Assembly (NCBI GenBank): GCA_002221725.1
Contig: NJFT01000310.1
Span: 1 to 37,996 of the forward strand
Source: Scedosporium boydii
Taxonomy: Eukaryota; Ascomycota; Sordariomycetes; Microascales; Microascaceae
Reading direction: 5' to 3'
Length of the DNA: 37,996 nt
How positions within the stretch are numbered: position 1 is the stretch's first letter; every line of letters begins with the position of its first letter. The translations under genes were made by a program, and so were the position numbers. Shown in pieces: positions 23,601-35,007 of the stretch. Under the pieces are notes generated by a model. It was not told where the DNA came from. It ran no database searches and worked only from the letters and a program-made list of their open reading frames with translations.

Positions 23601-24885
23601 CTCTTCTGCCACCTCTCTGGCTCCCTGCTTGGTGTATGTTTACGGAGTATGTGCATGTGCATGGGAGGGTTGACTGCTGTTTCGTGTTACTGGGGCTTGA
23701 ATGGTTGCAAGTTAGACATTAGTGTGTTCCCGTCAAACAAGAACACGAGAGTGACTGGTTCTCAGCATGGTCGAGACTCGAGAAATCCATAAAGATTCCA
23801 ACCAATTGGTCCACCCGTTGCAGAGGGACTGTACTCTGTACCTCAGTCTCGGAGGATCCTCGTGCTCTCCTCGATCCAGCGTAAAGCGGATACCTGCAGA
23901 AAGCAACAACCTCTTCGATGGGATACTGACCGAAGCTGGGTGTCGCCGAACATGAAGACGGAGACGAGCACAGTCCTTGGCCAGGCCAGGCTAGCTAAAC
24001 GACTGCCGTGAAAACCCCGGTCACCTCAGTTTTCGAAATTGGAAAACTTCAAGGACAGGTGACGGAGAGGTCACAAGGCAGGCTGTTAATTTTCTCAACC
24101 GAGGGTTCCTCGCCTGACAGCCCCGAGCCCTGGATACCATCTGGAGCTTTTCTCGATCAAGAGACCTTGTGGACTCGTTGTTGTTCGTAGTGGAAGGGCA
24201 GAATGAAGAATGGTGATCGATGCATCCACTGGATTATCGGCAATAAGCAAACGAGGCTCTCTTAGCTCGCGCCAGGACCAATTATCAAAGTGAGGGGAAT
24301 CCCTGCGCCACCGCTCGGGAGTGCCCTGAACTCCGAACCCAGTTGACCAGTACGAGATAGGGCACGACTTGTTTCTCTGGACCCGTTCCGGGGGAATCCT
24401 GGTCGTACTCCCTACGGCGGGATTGCCACCACGACTTCGGAGTACGGAGTACGCATATGCGTCACTGAGCGCGAGTGATTGATCAGCCAGCAGTGACGAG
24501 CCTGACTGCCTGGCTGGTACACCAGAGTACCACAAATCGCCGCGGAACCTGCTCGTGACCATACTTGTAATCATGGTATCTTGGTATCTCCATCAGGATT
24601 CGGGACCCTGACAGCGTCTGTAGCTTGGCATCAACTGTCGATTGATATTCTGCGGTATTAACACACAGAACCTGACGATGTTCTCTGAAGGCCTCAGACT
24701 GAACCATCCTGCCAGATACTCGTACAAGGCCGCCTCCGAAACAGTATTAGCCCGTGATATTAGCCCTGCAATGGTCGTGGTTGCCCGCTGGCGCCCGTCG
24801 TGGCCCGCACGGGGGGTCTCTTCCTCTACGGTTAGTTTAAGAAGGTGCATCCGTTGATTCGATCCGCGTCTCTGCATCAAATATT
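20620..24885. other. gene-free interval downstream of utp8
   Basis: No reading frame shows a domain or coding-like composition. The longest (24095-24574 minus, 159 codons; 22102-22509 plus, 135 codons) look like chance frames in DNA of about 50% GC. The motif variant TACGGAGTA occurs at 23641-23649 and 24443-24451, the latter running into a 12-bp palindrome at 24451-24462. No tRNA, rRNA or transposase signature was found. It may contain long non-coding transcripts or lineage-specific genes with small exons that cannot be recognised by eye. Confidence 0.55.
24451..24462. repeat. 12-bp perfect palindrome
   Basis: ACGCATATGCGT is its own reverse complement and shares its first A with the motif variant TACGGAGTA (24443-24451). 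It may be a protein-binding site or chance. Confidence 0.7.
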
Positions 24886-25761
24886 ATGCACGAAGCAGTG
24901 GTGACTGCTTTGTTTGGTAGGCTGACATCATGGCCCCGCCTCAATTTTGTCCAATGTCAAGTCCCACTTGACCCTCCGTCGCTCCCTCCGTCACTCTTCG
25001 CCTGGCTTTCTTCCCTCCTTCCCTCTTTGAAGGTATCTCTCGACAACCGGGTACTTGCCTCTACCTTCGTACCTCGCTCCTCTTCGACTATTGGAAAGAG
25101 CGAGTTGAGCCGTGATAGATACTTTGTACTTCGTAGTCGCAGCTGCAACCACTCCAGTCACTAGGAGTGACCGTTTGACCCTGGAACTGGAACTAGGCAC
25201 TGCACCTCTTCTGGATCCTGTTTATTGAGGACTCATCCTCCATCTGGACATGGCTCATCTGCTGTCTCGGAAATCCACCTTTTCTTGCCAAGCCCTCACC
25301 CGTCTTTCTCTGCCTCTGCCCAATTTCTCACCCTACAGTTCCGACTCAATCACTCCATCCCTCCGTCGCTAACACTTTATCATATTCTCAACCTGCCCAC
25401 CGTAGACAGCCACAAGCTGAGATCCCAACAGTTTCGTCTTCGACTTACAGTCTCCCCAGACTGAGGCAAAGAGAGACGGGAGTGTTTTGCATGTGCACGC
25501 CAAGCACTTTGCCATCCGGGAGCCTCGTGCCACCCATATTCGTTCAGTCGCCTAGAGAACCCATTACGATCACGATCACATTACGCTATTTGTTGTGAGC
25601 CGTTCGCCCTACCCGAACCAAGCGGCAAATCCCCACCATCTCCGCGAGCCTCATCGTCGTTTTCCGACGATCGAACTAGGATATAGTCACCAAAATCCTC
25701 CCCGCCCCCGGGCTCGAGAGCGATTGGTCCTTCTTATTCGCAAATATTCTCCAATTCATTA
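24886..25761 (+). promoter_or_regulatory. pyrimidine-rich promoter/leader of the 743-aa gene
   Basis: From about 24955 the plus strand is dominated by C and T (TCCGTCGCTCCCTCCGTC-type runs, repeated near 25250-25390), as in the leader of the cyclin gene. One copy of TACTTCGTA (25127-25135), overlapping the variant TACTTTGTA (25120-25128), lies within it. A 79-codon open frame at 25225-25464 would be an upstream ORF if the leader starts early. The transcription start cannot be fixed. Confidence 0.5.
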
Positions 25762-28088
25762 ATGATGAATCCAAACTTGCAACAAGCCACACCCACATCA
25801 CACACATCACTGATGACCGACCCCGCTTCAATCCTCTCCAACATTGACGCTGTCAGCGCCTCGGCGCTGGCCCTCTATTACCGGGCCAAGCAGGCTGGCT
25901 CCGATTTCGACCATGTCGTCCCTGCCATCTCCGGTTTGTCCACCGCCCTAAAACACCTTAAGATCGAGGCTGGCGACCCTGATTCCGTCCTCAACTCCTC
26001 CCGAGGCCCCGTCTACTACCGCCAACTCACCCCAGCCATCGAGGACTGCGAATTTACCCTAAGCCAGCTCGAAACCGTCCTTGCCAAGTACGAAGGCGGC
26101 GCCATCTCCGGAAATGAGCAACATGACATACTATCGCTCATCCGCAAAAAGCTCGACGAGCAGAAGCTAGAGGTTGACTTGTTCTTGGACACCGTCCAGC
26201 TGCAGAGCCCCGTCAAGACGACGATCAACTCAGACGACAGGAACCTGGACGTGATAAAAGACAAGGTTGACGCCATCGCGAGGAAGATTTTTGCAAGGAA
26301 AGATTCGGGCTTTGTCGATGACGACAACGCTCTATGGGAACGCTTCAGGGATGAGCTGGAACACGAAGGTTTCTCGCGAGATGTTCTGAGAAAACACAAG
26401 GTTCGTCCACGTCGTTGCTCACCCTTAACCCCTGCTGTGTTGTGTATCGATTTGCCTTGCTGTGCTGTGTACCGTGAAGCTCATAATTTTTGTAGGAAGT
26501 TCTGAGGGCCTATATCAGAGAGCTCGAGTCTTCCGGCGCCTCGGACAATGGCCAGCCAGCCTCTGTCCGTGGTCTGCTCGAACGTGAAAGGCCGCGACAT
26601 CACGAACTCCCCCATCTGACCACGTCGCCGACATCTTACCACCAGCCCAGAGACAGGAGTCCTAGGGACCTGTATACCCCCGTAGGAAGCGAAAAGTTTA
26701 GCCCTTCGGTCAAGGTTTCTGGAGATCAGCCTCGCCACTCCAACGAGACTTTGGGTCTCGCGAACCGCCATGATGACAACGAAAAGGGTCCTCCAGATGC
26801 CGAATCTTTCAGCACCCTCATTTCCACTCAAGATCTACTTGCCATGGAGCGGCCGAACCAGCTTAACGATCTGCCCACCCAATTTAGCGGCATGTACGTC
26901 TCTCCCGCCATCATGCAAGCTATGCAGAACCAGAACTACAGCTCGTCACCGCCATCGGGCTCACCCAACGATCGATATCTGTCAGCAGGGGCCTTCAGTG
27001 CCGCGGAGGGTTATACACCCCTCAGTGCCTCACCCCGCTTCGTCCCTCCGCTGTATGGCGAAGCTAGTAGTAGTCCACCGCCTCCTTATGGCTCCAGCCC
27101 CCCACGCCGCGCCCCTCACCTCAAGCCCGACCAGAACGGCAACGAAATTTCCTCCGACGCTATCTGGACTAAGCTTAACCGTGACCTCATCAGCACAGTC
27201 GTGCTGGATCGCGCTGGCATGCGCTTCGAGGCCCGTCCGGACTTTGTAGCTGTCCTCGGTGTCCTGTCGCCCCAGCAGATTCAAGAGTTTGCGAGACAGA
27301 GCGCTGAGGTAAGAGAGGTTCGGCGCCGCCATGAAGCTGCGAGGAGTTACCCTGCTTCTGGACACCTGAGGAGGCAGAACTCCGCGACACCGTACCCGGT
27401 TAGTGACAGCGGAACAGAGAGCGACGACGACGACGACAACGACAACTGGAGCGAGAGCGAGACTTCGGAGGAGACGAGGGATGCGCGCCCCGAGCACAAG
27501 AGCGGGGAGGCACAAGATGACGACAAGGGGACAAAATCGTACCCGTACCCTTTCATCGTGAATCCACCGAGCGAGCATGAGGAAAAGACGTCTCCAGCCA
27601 GCACCGTAAAGCCGAAGCCGATCCTGAAGAATAAGAACGTGAACAAGGTGCACTTCGGACCGAACCCTTACGAGACGCCCGCTGACGACTCGGAGCGGAG
27701 TCCGAAAGATAGGGATCGAGACCGCGATAGGGACAGGGACAGGGACAGGGATAGGGATCGGGACCGGGATCGGGACCGGGAGCCAGACAGGGAGGATCGC
27801 GAGAGGCGCAGGAGGAGGAGGCGGAGGGACGAGCACGGCCGGGAGCACCACCGCGACCGCGACCACGACCACGACCGTGATCGAGAGAGAGATCGCGATC
27901 GCGATCGGGAGAGGGACAGAGATCGGGACCGGGACTCCCATAGGCGGCGAAACCATCGGGAGAAGGATAGAGACGAGAAAAATAAGCGGAAGCCAAGAGG
28001 CAGCGATACTCTGTATGCTGCTGGCCTGGGTGGTGCAGCTGCTAGCTTGCTAACCGTACTTGCCGAGGCGGCTGCTGCTGCGCTGTGA
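25762..28088 (+). CDS. DUF8035-like protein with long Arg-Asp repeat, unknown function
   Basis: Two exons, 25762-26400 and 26496-28088, give 743 aa. The 95-bp intron (GTTCGTCC...TTTGTAG) joins VLRKHK to EVLRAYIRELE. Residues 1-230 are predicted mostly helical (SILSNIDAVSASALALYYRA, HDILSLIRKKLDEQK), like N-terminal modules of many fungal signalling or STAND-type proteins. Residues 230-430 are Ser/Pro-rich and disordered. A compact segment at 434-490 (DAIWTKLNRDLISTVVLDRAG, EARPDFVAVLGVLSPQQI) resembles DUF8035, recalled from memory. An acidic patch (residues 520-530) follows, then alternating Arg-Asp/Arg-Glu from about 618 to 720. The C-terminus is Ala/Gly/Leu-rich (YAAGLGGAAASLLTVLAEAA). No catalytic motif is visible. 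Low-complexity RD repeats occur in RNA-binding and condensate-forming proteins, but a role here is not shown. The adjacent gene, dpb11, is convergent. Confidence 0.8.
27708..27938 (+). repeat. degenerate hexamer minisatellite encoding (Asp-Arg)n
   Basis: Units of GA(C/T)(A/C)GG and relatives repeat about 12 times from 27708 to 27788, then resume from about 27856 to 27938 after an Arg-rich interruption. They encode alternating Asp-Arg and Glu-Arg. The third-position variety (AGG, CGG, CGC, CGA) shows the tract is old or selected at the protein level rather than a fresh slippage product. Confidence 0.85.
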
Positions 28089-28723
28089 TGGAGCTTCATT
28101 CTTTTCATATCTTTTGTTTTCTCATACACTGGCATTTCCTTTTGTGTTTTTGCTTTATTCTCTACATATGATTATTAGGAAGATGGTGTGTATTGTGGCT
28201 CTTTTCCCCTGTTTCGTTTGCCTTGGAACAGTTGCATTTGTACCACCGTCTTAGATGGCGCGAGGATGAGGAGACGAGAAGATGAGAAGATGTGATGGAT
28301 GATGAAATTGGATTAGAATAATGTTGCACGAAGTCATGTCATGTCACGATCATATAGGCAGATACCCTCAAAATATACGGAGAGAGAGAGACGAGTGTGT
28401 TTTGTTTTCTTCCCAGTTGAGGCTCTCCCCTGATGAAGTTTTGGTTACTCTCATTGATCTTTGAGATAGACGTGAACCTTTTGTTTCCGGAGAAGGTGCG
28501 TACTAGCTATCGCTCTCTCCGTCGAGCTGCTCTTCAGATGTTCCCCAGTCCCCCTCGCCGGATGGTATGAAGGAGCCTTGAAGAACCGCATGATACTATC
28601 TATCCTGTGCTGTTGCATCCATATCTATCCATGTATCCCAGCCTGCTATACATTTGAAAGAAAAAGAAAAAAAGAAAGACACCCTAAACTATTAAAACCA
28701 CCAAAGCCTGCTCTGCTGCCTCA
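28089..28723. other. 3'-3' spacer between the 743-aa gene and dpb11
   Basis: T-rich sequence just after 28088 and A-rich sequence at 28660-28690 fit the 3' UTRs of two convergent genes. A short GAGAGA run is at 28381-28390. No further gene is visible. Confidence 0.6.
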
Positions 28724-31407
28724 TCAGCCCGACCGCGCTCTCCGCCCCCTCCCTAAAGTCTCCTGCCTCTCCCCCTTCATCCTCCCCAAAATCTGCGCCC
28801 TCGCCTCCGCAGCGCCAGGGTCATCATACCCGACCTGCGTAAGCGTCGAGTGTCCCTCCGCATTCCCCTCTCCTTCGTCCTCTCCGTCGACGACGGACAC
28901 GCTCCTCGCCTTGCTATCCGAGGATCCGGGCGCCGATTCCTCGGAGACCATTTGTCTCAGTAGACCTGACGTGGTGGAAGATGCGCTCGCAGCGCGGCCC
29001 AGGATACCGCGTTTGCGTCGGTCTTTGCCGCCCGCCGCCGTTTCTGTCGCGTCGGCGGCGGTCGTGGCGGTCGTGGGGTGGTGCGCGGAGGTGGAGGGGT
29101 CGATGAGGGATGTTAGTTTTGACGAGAAGGCGAGGAGTTCTCGTGCTTGGCGCTTGGAACGTTCGCGCTCGCGCTGGCGGCGGGATTCTTCTCCTCCTTC
29201 TTCTTTTAGTTTCCGTTGGGGTCTATCTCCCTGGGAGTGTGGTTTTTTTGTGGGGGGTATATCTTCTTCTCGAACAGGGCCGGGGTTTGAGGAGGCGGAT
29301 TCTGACGACGAGACAGCGTTCACGGCTACTTCTTTCAGCGGTCTCGTCGTCGTCGTTGCCATTGGCGCATCGCCCATCGTAAAGTCATCCCGGTCATCGA
29401 AAATGTGCGTCCGCGCCGTATGGAAATTCCTCGCGGACGCCGTCATCGCAAAGCTCTTCTTCGCCTCAGAGGGCGCATCTCCATCCTCCTCCTCAAAATC
29501 GGCTGCGAAACCACCGATTGTCGGCACTTTAGCAGGGGGTTCCGATTTCGTCCTCTGCATCGGTTGCTTCTTCTTCTCCTCCGCCTTCTTCTCGGGATCT
29601 CTCTGCCCTAGCTCGGGAAACATGTAAGCCCCCAAAGGTACCTTCTCACCCCTAGCTATGCACTCCCACAACCACTTCTCCCCAACGACAGGGATCCCAT
29701 GTTCGAGCGCAAGCCTCAACTTCTCCTTCCTCACGAGCTTCAGATCCTTACATATCAGCAGCGAGCTCCGCCTCCTAAACGTCTCCTCGAACCGCGCGCC
29801 GAGCTGCTGCACCGCCCTGTCGAGGTGGTGCAGGTCTATGCCTGAGAATCCCGCACTGCACACCGTGAGGTCCTGGAAGCCCGGGATGGGGAATTTGGAA
29901 AAGGGACGGCCGAGGACGTGGGACTGGGGGTTGAGGAGGGTTTTGGAGTGGATGCAGCGCTCGAGGAAGAATTCCGTTACGATCTGAGGGGCGATGGTAG
30001 TTTCGTCGGAGTGAGGATTGGAAGGGAGGGACGTGGGGGCGAATTCGGGAGGGATGGAGGGCGAGTCTTGGGGGATGACTAGGAAGCGGTGCCAGGGGTG
30101 TTCGGGGGCGCGGGCGAGGCAGACTTCGTCGAGGGTGCGGCAGACACGGCCCCCGAGGGCCGTGATAGTCTGATTTAATATGTCGAACTTGCGCTGGTCG
30201 AAGCCGTGGATGAAGAAGAACGAGGTCGAGAAGATGCCGGCGTCCGGTTTCAGTCGGGGAAGAACGGCGATAGGTTCCGCAACGGCCAAAGCCACATCGG
30301 CGGGCGTGACGGTTTGGTCCTGCGCCGGCGCTTGCTCAACGGCGACATCCTTGGTACCGCCGCTACTATTCCCGCCCAAGATATCCCCCCACACCGTCTC
30401 CCTCTGCGAGCTAAGCTTCATACTCGCCGTCTTCCTCAACTTCCTCCTAGGCCCCTCCGGCTCAACGAACGAATTCACAAGCCTCTGCCTCTTCCCCAAC
30501 GCCACCTCCGGATCGTCGCGCGCGCCCTTCCCCCGCTCCTCGGGCGGGAGTAACGGGTCGTAGTACTTCTCGTCGAGGATCATGCCGCGTTCGATGGTCT
30601 GGTTGAGCCACTCGAGCGAAACGACTTTCAGGCCCCATTTGCGCGCGGCGAGGTACTTTTGGCCTTCGGGTTTGGCTGCGATGAGGTGTGTGCATTTCCT
30701 GTTGAGCTCACCGGAGTATTGGGCACCGTTCGATGTGATTTTCTCTTGGAGAGCTGTTCGTTCCTCGACTGGAAAGAAAGAAGAAAAACCGTATGTTAGA
30801 TCTATTGCGCAGTGAAAACGAGGTTCCCGAATAAAAGAAACTCACGATTCAAAAACCCAGTAAGACACACCATCAACCTCTTCCTCCTCGGCGGCTCCTC
30901 CTCATCGAAGCCACCAGCTTCAGCCCCGCCCGTCTCCAGCGGCAGGAGCCGCCACTCCTTCTCGAGGCCGGCGAAATCGATGGGCGCATCCTCGCGCCAT
31001 AGATCCGTGAGGGCTTCTATCCATCCGGCATCCATGGCCTTGACGTGGGCCAGCGACTTGGCGGCATGGCGGTACTTTGCGGTGTCGTAGTCGCCGACGA
31101 GGAGGTGGGTTACTTCGACGGTGAGGTCGCCAGTGAAGATGCCGCCGAGGTTTGCGGTCTTCTGCTCAATGTCTTTCTGTTGGATGAGGAAGAATGGGGC
31201 GGTTTGTTAGTAGGCGTGAGCTGGAGAGAGCTTGGGGGAAGGGCAGCTAGATAGAGCTATAGCGACTTCGAGCTTCTACATGGAGGGGCAGTAGGAGGGG
31301 CATACAGTCTCGTTTGGTGGGATGCTCGTGCAGCACACGACGATGCCCTTCAAGGGCTTGGAGGGGTCGAAGGCAGCTGGTACCCCGCCCGATGTATCTA
31401 CGTCCAT
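28724..31407 (-). CDS. dpb11: Dpb11/Rad4/TopBP1-like four-BRCT replication and checkpoint scaffold
   Basis: Three exons, 31407-31306, 31176-30846 and 30768-28724, give 825 aa. Intron 1 (129 bp, GTATGC...CAACAG) joins SIPPNET to KDIEQKTANLGG; intron 2 (77 bp, GTGAGT...TTCCAG) splits a codon and joins TGFLN to LEERTALQEK. BRCT1 is about residues 18-105 (PLKGIVVCCTSIPP, THLLVGDYDTAKYRHA, MDAGWIEAL). BRCT2 is 128-218 (LMVCLTGFLN, THLIAAKPEGQKY, VVSLEWLNQTIERG). BRCT3 is about 323-436 and BRCT4 about 437-526 (LTVCSAGFSG, GIPVVGEKWLWECI). Basic segments at 237-262 may be nuclear signals. The tail (527-825) is charged and disordered. By family knowledge BRCT1-2 bind CDK-phosphorylated Sld3/Treslin to start replication, BRCT3-4 bind the 9-1-1 clamp or Sld2, and the tail can activate Mec1/ATR. 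The two paired BRCT sets and about 800-aa length fit Dpb11/Rad4 rather than other BRCT proteins. Confidence 0.93.
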
Positions 31408-31767
31408 TATGATGGAGGTGGCTTCTCAGATTTGAGGCAGTATAAAGAAATATAGAACAACAACTCTTGAGGCTTGATGTTCGCTGCGTCATAACCCCGA
31501 GATTGAAGGTCTGTTGTGGCACGCTCCTCGCCGACTAGGCTGCGACTGCCGGACGCGACTTCGCGGGTGACCAGGCGCGTCTGACAAGTGTCAAGCCAAA
31601 AAAAAATTGGAAGTCAATTTGGGGCTTCCAGAACAATTGTCAAAGACGTCATTGGTCCGGGGTCGACAGCTGTCAGCGTCTGTCGTCTCACATAAGCTCA
31701 GCGCACAGGGCAAATTTGTCAAATCAAGATACGAGCATTGAAGTGACTTTGTGCAAGTACAATTGTA
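31408..31767 (-). promoter_or_regulatory. probable dpb11 promoter region
   Basis: These 360 bp lie between the dpb11 ATG and the foldback element. ATG context is favourable (A at -3). A short A run (31599-31607) and AAATTTGTCAAATC-type sequence occur, but no specific regulatory site can be named. The mobile element inserted at its outer edge could supply or disrupt regulatory sites. Confidence 0.4.
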
Positions 31768-31959
31768 ATCCTCTACAGGGATTTTAAACGTTAGCGTAGG
31801 AGATCAGATTCTACCACCTGACATATCTCACGATAAGTACTAAGCAAGTATTTTCAAATATATATTGTGATAAGATATACATACTAAATACTCGATCTAG
31901 GATATGTTAGGTGGTGGCAACGATCTCTCGCACTAACGTTTAAGATCCCTGGAGAGGTT
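31768..31959. mobile_element. 192-bp foldback/MITE-like element with TA duplication
   Basis: The left end ATCCTCTACAGGGAT and the inverted right end AACCTCTCCAGGGAT begin two long inverted arms. Over the outer 38 bp, 31 positions match, including TTAAACGTTAG and GAGATC. Matching continues inward through ACCACCT(G/A)ACATATC and, more weakly, to an AT-rich centre (CAAATATATATTGTG). The dinucleotide TA stands immediately outside each end (31766-31767 and 31960-31961), as expected of a target-site duplication from a Tc1/mariner-type transposase. There is no coding capacity, so it would depend on an element elsewhere. I do not recognise the family. Arm divergence of roughly 20% suggests an old copy. 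It sits about 360 bp upstream of the dpb11 start. Confidence 0.85.
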
Positions 31960-33991
31960 TACTTCGTCCTTCGTCCTTTGTTGTTCGTTGTGCGGGCCAA
32001 GTTGGGGGCAGGCGCACCGCACGGCTGTGGTCAGATTTCAGAATCTCGACTCTTTCGGGGACCATATCGGGCTTCATCGGGGACCAGATCCATGTCGAAA
32101 ACCCCAGATTGACTCGACCGGGACCCTCCGAATGTGATGGTTTGCCCCCTGCAATGCTTCCCAGAGAGAAACCATGAAAGTGATCAACTTCTGTTTCTGG
32201 TCTTGTGGCTTGCTGCTGCCACCACCACAACGACGGTGTCCCTGTCCCCAGACTAATATGAAATGGGAAGCAGGTGCAGAATAAGCCTGAATCTGACCCC
32301 CACCTTAGCGAGAGCCAGCTTTCTCGTTTCCAGCTTCCCCTCCCATGTCTAACCGGATGGGGAAGCTTCTTGGGGGAGATGGCAAGTGAGGGCGTGAAGA
32401 GCGAGGGATTTGTTACAGCTCGACAAGATCGAGACGATGGGGCGGAATTGTAGATGATGGCTTTCGTCACACATTACGCCTCTCTATCATCTACGTGTGT
32501 GGGATCTAGATGAGAGGGAGAGAGAGTAAAAGAGGCGTTTTGGAGGCGAGAGGACGCGCAGATGTCAACCCGGAGACAGGCAACGTAGCCCTCACTATAT
32601 TTCCATAGTGCCTCGCGATGCACCACAGAGAAGCGAAGGGTGGTGAACAAAAGAGGACGCGAATACGGTCCCTGCGCCGCCCCCTCCTCGTCAATTATCA
32701 ACTTTCGAGTGTCTGTTATTAACGCCATTGCTCGAAAGTGTGTTTAAGTGTTATTGGGATGGACGGAGCCAGGATCCCAACTTGGCCGGTGCGGTGCAAG
32801 GCGATTACCATTATCTGCATCGCGACTGGAGGGAAGTGAGAGAAAAAAAAAAGGGGAGAGAGGAGGGGGCGTTATGACAGTCACCGTAACTGCGCAAGGT
32901 TTAGGCGAAGGCAGCCCGAGCAACCGCACCTGCGCATCAATTCACTTGCTGAAATTAAGATTTGATGCGCAGCAGGGAAGCCGAAGCTGTTCAAGCGAAG
33001 GGGCGGGTCCCGCGGTGACGACACACCCTCTTCGATGTTGGCGCACGACCTGGGAAAGAGAAGATTTACGGAGCGCCGACAACGGCGTTCTTCTCTGATT
33101 GTGAGGCTCTCTGTTCATAGTTACTAGTTTATCTCAGATCCTGCACTAATAACTGTGGATGCCTTTCGCACGAAATTAGTTCCGTTTGATTGAGGCCCCG
33201 ATTCGTGGAGACATCATCGTGAAACATCGTACGGAAACGTGACCGTGGGTATTAATAGTTACAAGCACTAATCAATTAGTGTCGTTTGCAGCTTGAGGAT
33301 TGTGGTGTCCACGATTTCACGGAAAATAATCTAGTGTACAAAGTAGCAGGCGCCGAGATCGACTGGAGGATCAAGCCAACAGGAGCCGGCAGCGGCAGAT
33401 GACGACCAAGTTAGTGTACTTTTGGAACTTCATCGTCTCTCGTCTGTCCAAGGTTCGATGGATTGCCTGAGAGCGGGTCTCAAGTGGTGTGTTAAAAGGA
33501 TGGTCAGTCTCGGTCTCCAGAACGGATTAAGTTGCAGCCTTCAACTCGTTCCCCCCTCCGGAACTGGGGAATCCTGGCCAGCATGATCCCCTCCTTTCTG
33601 CTTTCTGCCGTTCCTCTCGCTTGCTCGTGACAATAATTGGATCTCGTCACTTAGCACTTCTCGGTACTAGATACTTTATGGAATAGGTTGATTTCTTAGG
33701 TGGGAGATCGTACGAGTTACTCGCCCCCATTCACACCCTGCGCTGCCCTTTCAAGCATCAAGTACCCTGTATTCCTTCGTTCCCTGCTCCATCCTGGTCT
33801 CTCTTGTGCCTCTCTGACGAATGACGGCGCGTCCAAAACGCCTTGCATTGCGAAAAGCAAAGTTACTTGGCAGTCTATAACAATAATCTCCCAGCTCAAC
33901 CACTCATTCTCACGTACGAAGTACGGCCGGGGGACCGCTGCATCTCATCAATCCGGGGTATGATCAATTGCGTTGCGTCGTCGGCTGGGTC

Positions 33992-34010
33992 GCCACCACC
34001 ACCACCACCA
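33992..34010. repeat. CCA/ACC trinucleotide microsatellite
   Basis: About six perfect units of CCA occur in gene-free sequence. It is a simple slippage repeat without evident coding role. Confidence 0.75.
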
Positions 34011-34304
34011 ATGCCTTCTTCCCCAGCCGTCACAGACAAGTAAGACGTTCAGGCTGCAACTGCGCCCTCTCCCTGTCCGTATATTATGCACGAAGAAGAG
34101 AGAGGAAAGGGGTCTCGGGGCACTGAGGTTGTCGAATGCTTAGATGGGGGAGCAGGTGTGCATCGTTAGCGAGGGGGGGAAAAGCCCCAAAAAGCTCAAG
34201 CTCGCTGTCCTTGCAGCATATGGTAGCATTGGAAGGGTTCTAGGCATGCTTGTTCGACGATGGAAGCTCTCTCATTTGTAATCTTGTTTGTGCCATGCCT
34301 CCCA

Positions 34305-34337
34305 GTTGCATCTCTGTTGCATCTTTGTTGCATCTGG
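34305..34337. repeat. three tandem copies of an 11-bp unit
   Basis: GTTGCATCTCT, GTTGCATCTTT and GTTGCATCTGG follow one another directly. They share the first nine bases, making a small minisatellite in gene-free DNA. Confidence 0.85.
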
Positions 34338-35007
34338 ATGTGAGCTTTCCCCGCCTCTTCTTCGTGCTTCGCACATGCTTCGTATGTTATTTTGAGTAGT
34401 ACAGACCTCGAGCAAGATGTCGTGGACCAGTCTGCCATACCTCAAGTGCAAGCAGGGCAATTTATTCTTTACGACGTGTCAATTCTTCTCTCGCCAGGCC
34501 CTTCCAAAGTTTGAGTACTATTAGGGGCCTGCTCGAAGGAAGGAAGATCTCCCAAAACCTAATACCACCAAAGCTCAGGTGCAGCTCGCTAGCTTGTTTA
34601 ACATTGATGAGCGCCACAGACCATTCTGCATATCAGCCAAAGCAGCAATTTGATCCAGCTGCATGTCCCTGCGATCTCTTTTGAAATCTACTTGTCAGGA
34701 CCCTTTCTTCTTCTCCACATTGCTGTCGATCCGGGATTACCCAGGAGGTACTTCACGGTGGGATGGCATCTTCACGGGACACCCACACTCCTGCTAATAA
34801 TGGCTAGGAGTGCTGCACGTCGATGGTTCAAGGTTGTTGGGTTCGGACGTTTCCCTCACCTACCGAGATCTGAAGACGTCCTCAAATCCCGCCTCCAACG
34901 ACGTACGAAGTAGAGGATGCACCCCGTACACGACAAGAATAGCACACTTTCATCTTACTTCGTAAACTACACCGTGCATCCATACAGGCCAAAGGATCCA
35001 CTCTGTG

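Noticed and set aside
24095..24574. 159-codon open frame on the minus strand
   Set aside because: No domain or conserved-looking segment; it includes the TACGGAGTA motif and the adjacent 12-bp palindrome that look like noncoding features.
27030..27956. 308-codon frame antisense to the Arg-Asp tract, rich in Val, Pro and Ile
   Set aside because: It is the mirror of the hexamer repeat in the sense gene; the repeat has no stop codons in several frames, which explains its length.
28578..29627. 349-codon plus-strand frame across the dpb11 tail
   Set aside because: It is a shadow of the low-complexity coding sequence of dpb11 on the other strand; the BRCT reading is unambiguous.
34305..34337. Tandem repeats considered as a possible CRISPR array
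   Set aside because: Units are 11 bp and directly adjacent without spacers, and the genome is eukaryotic.
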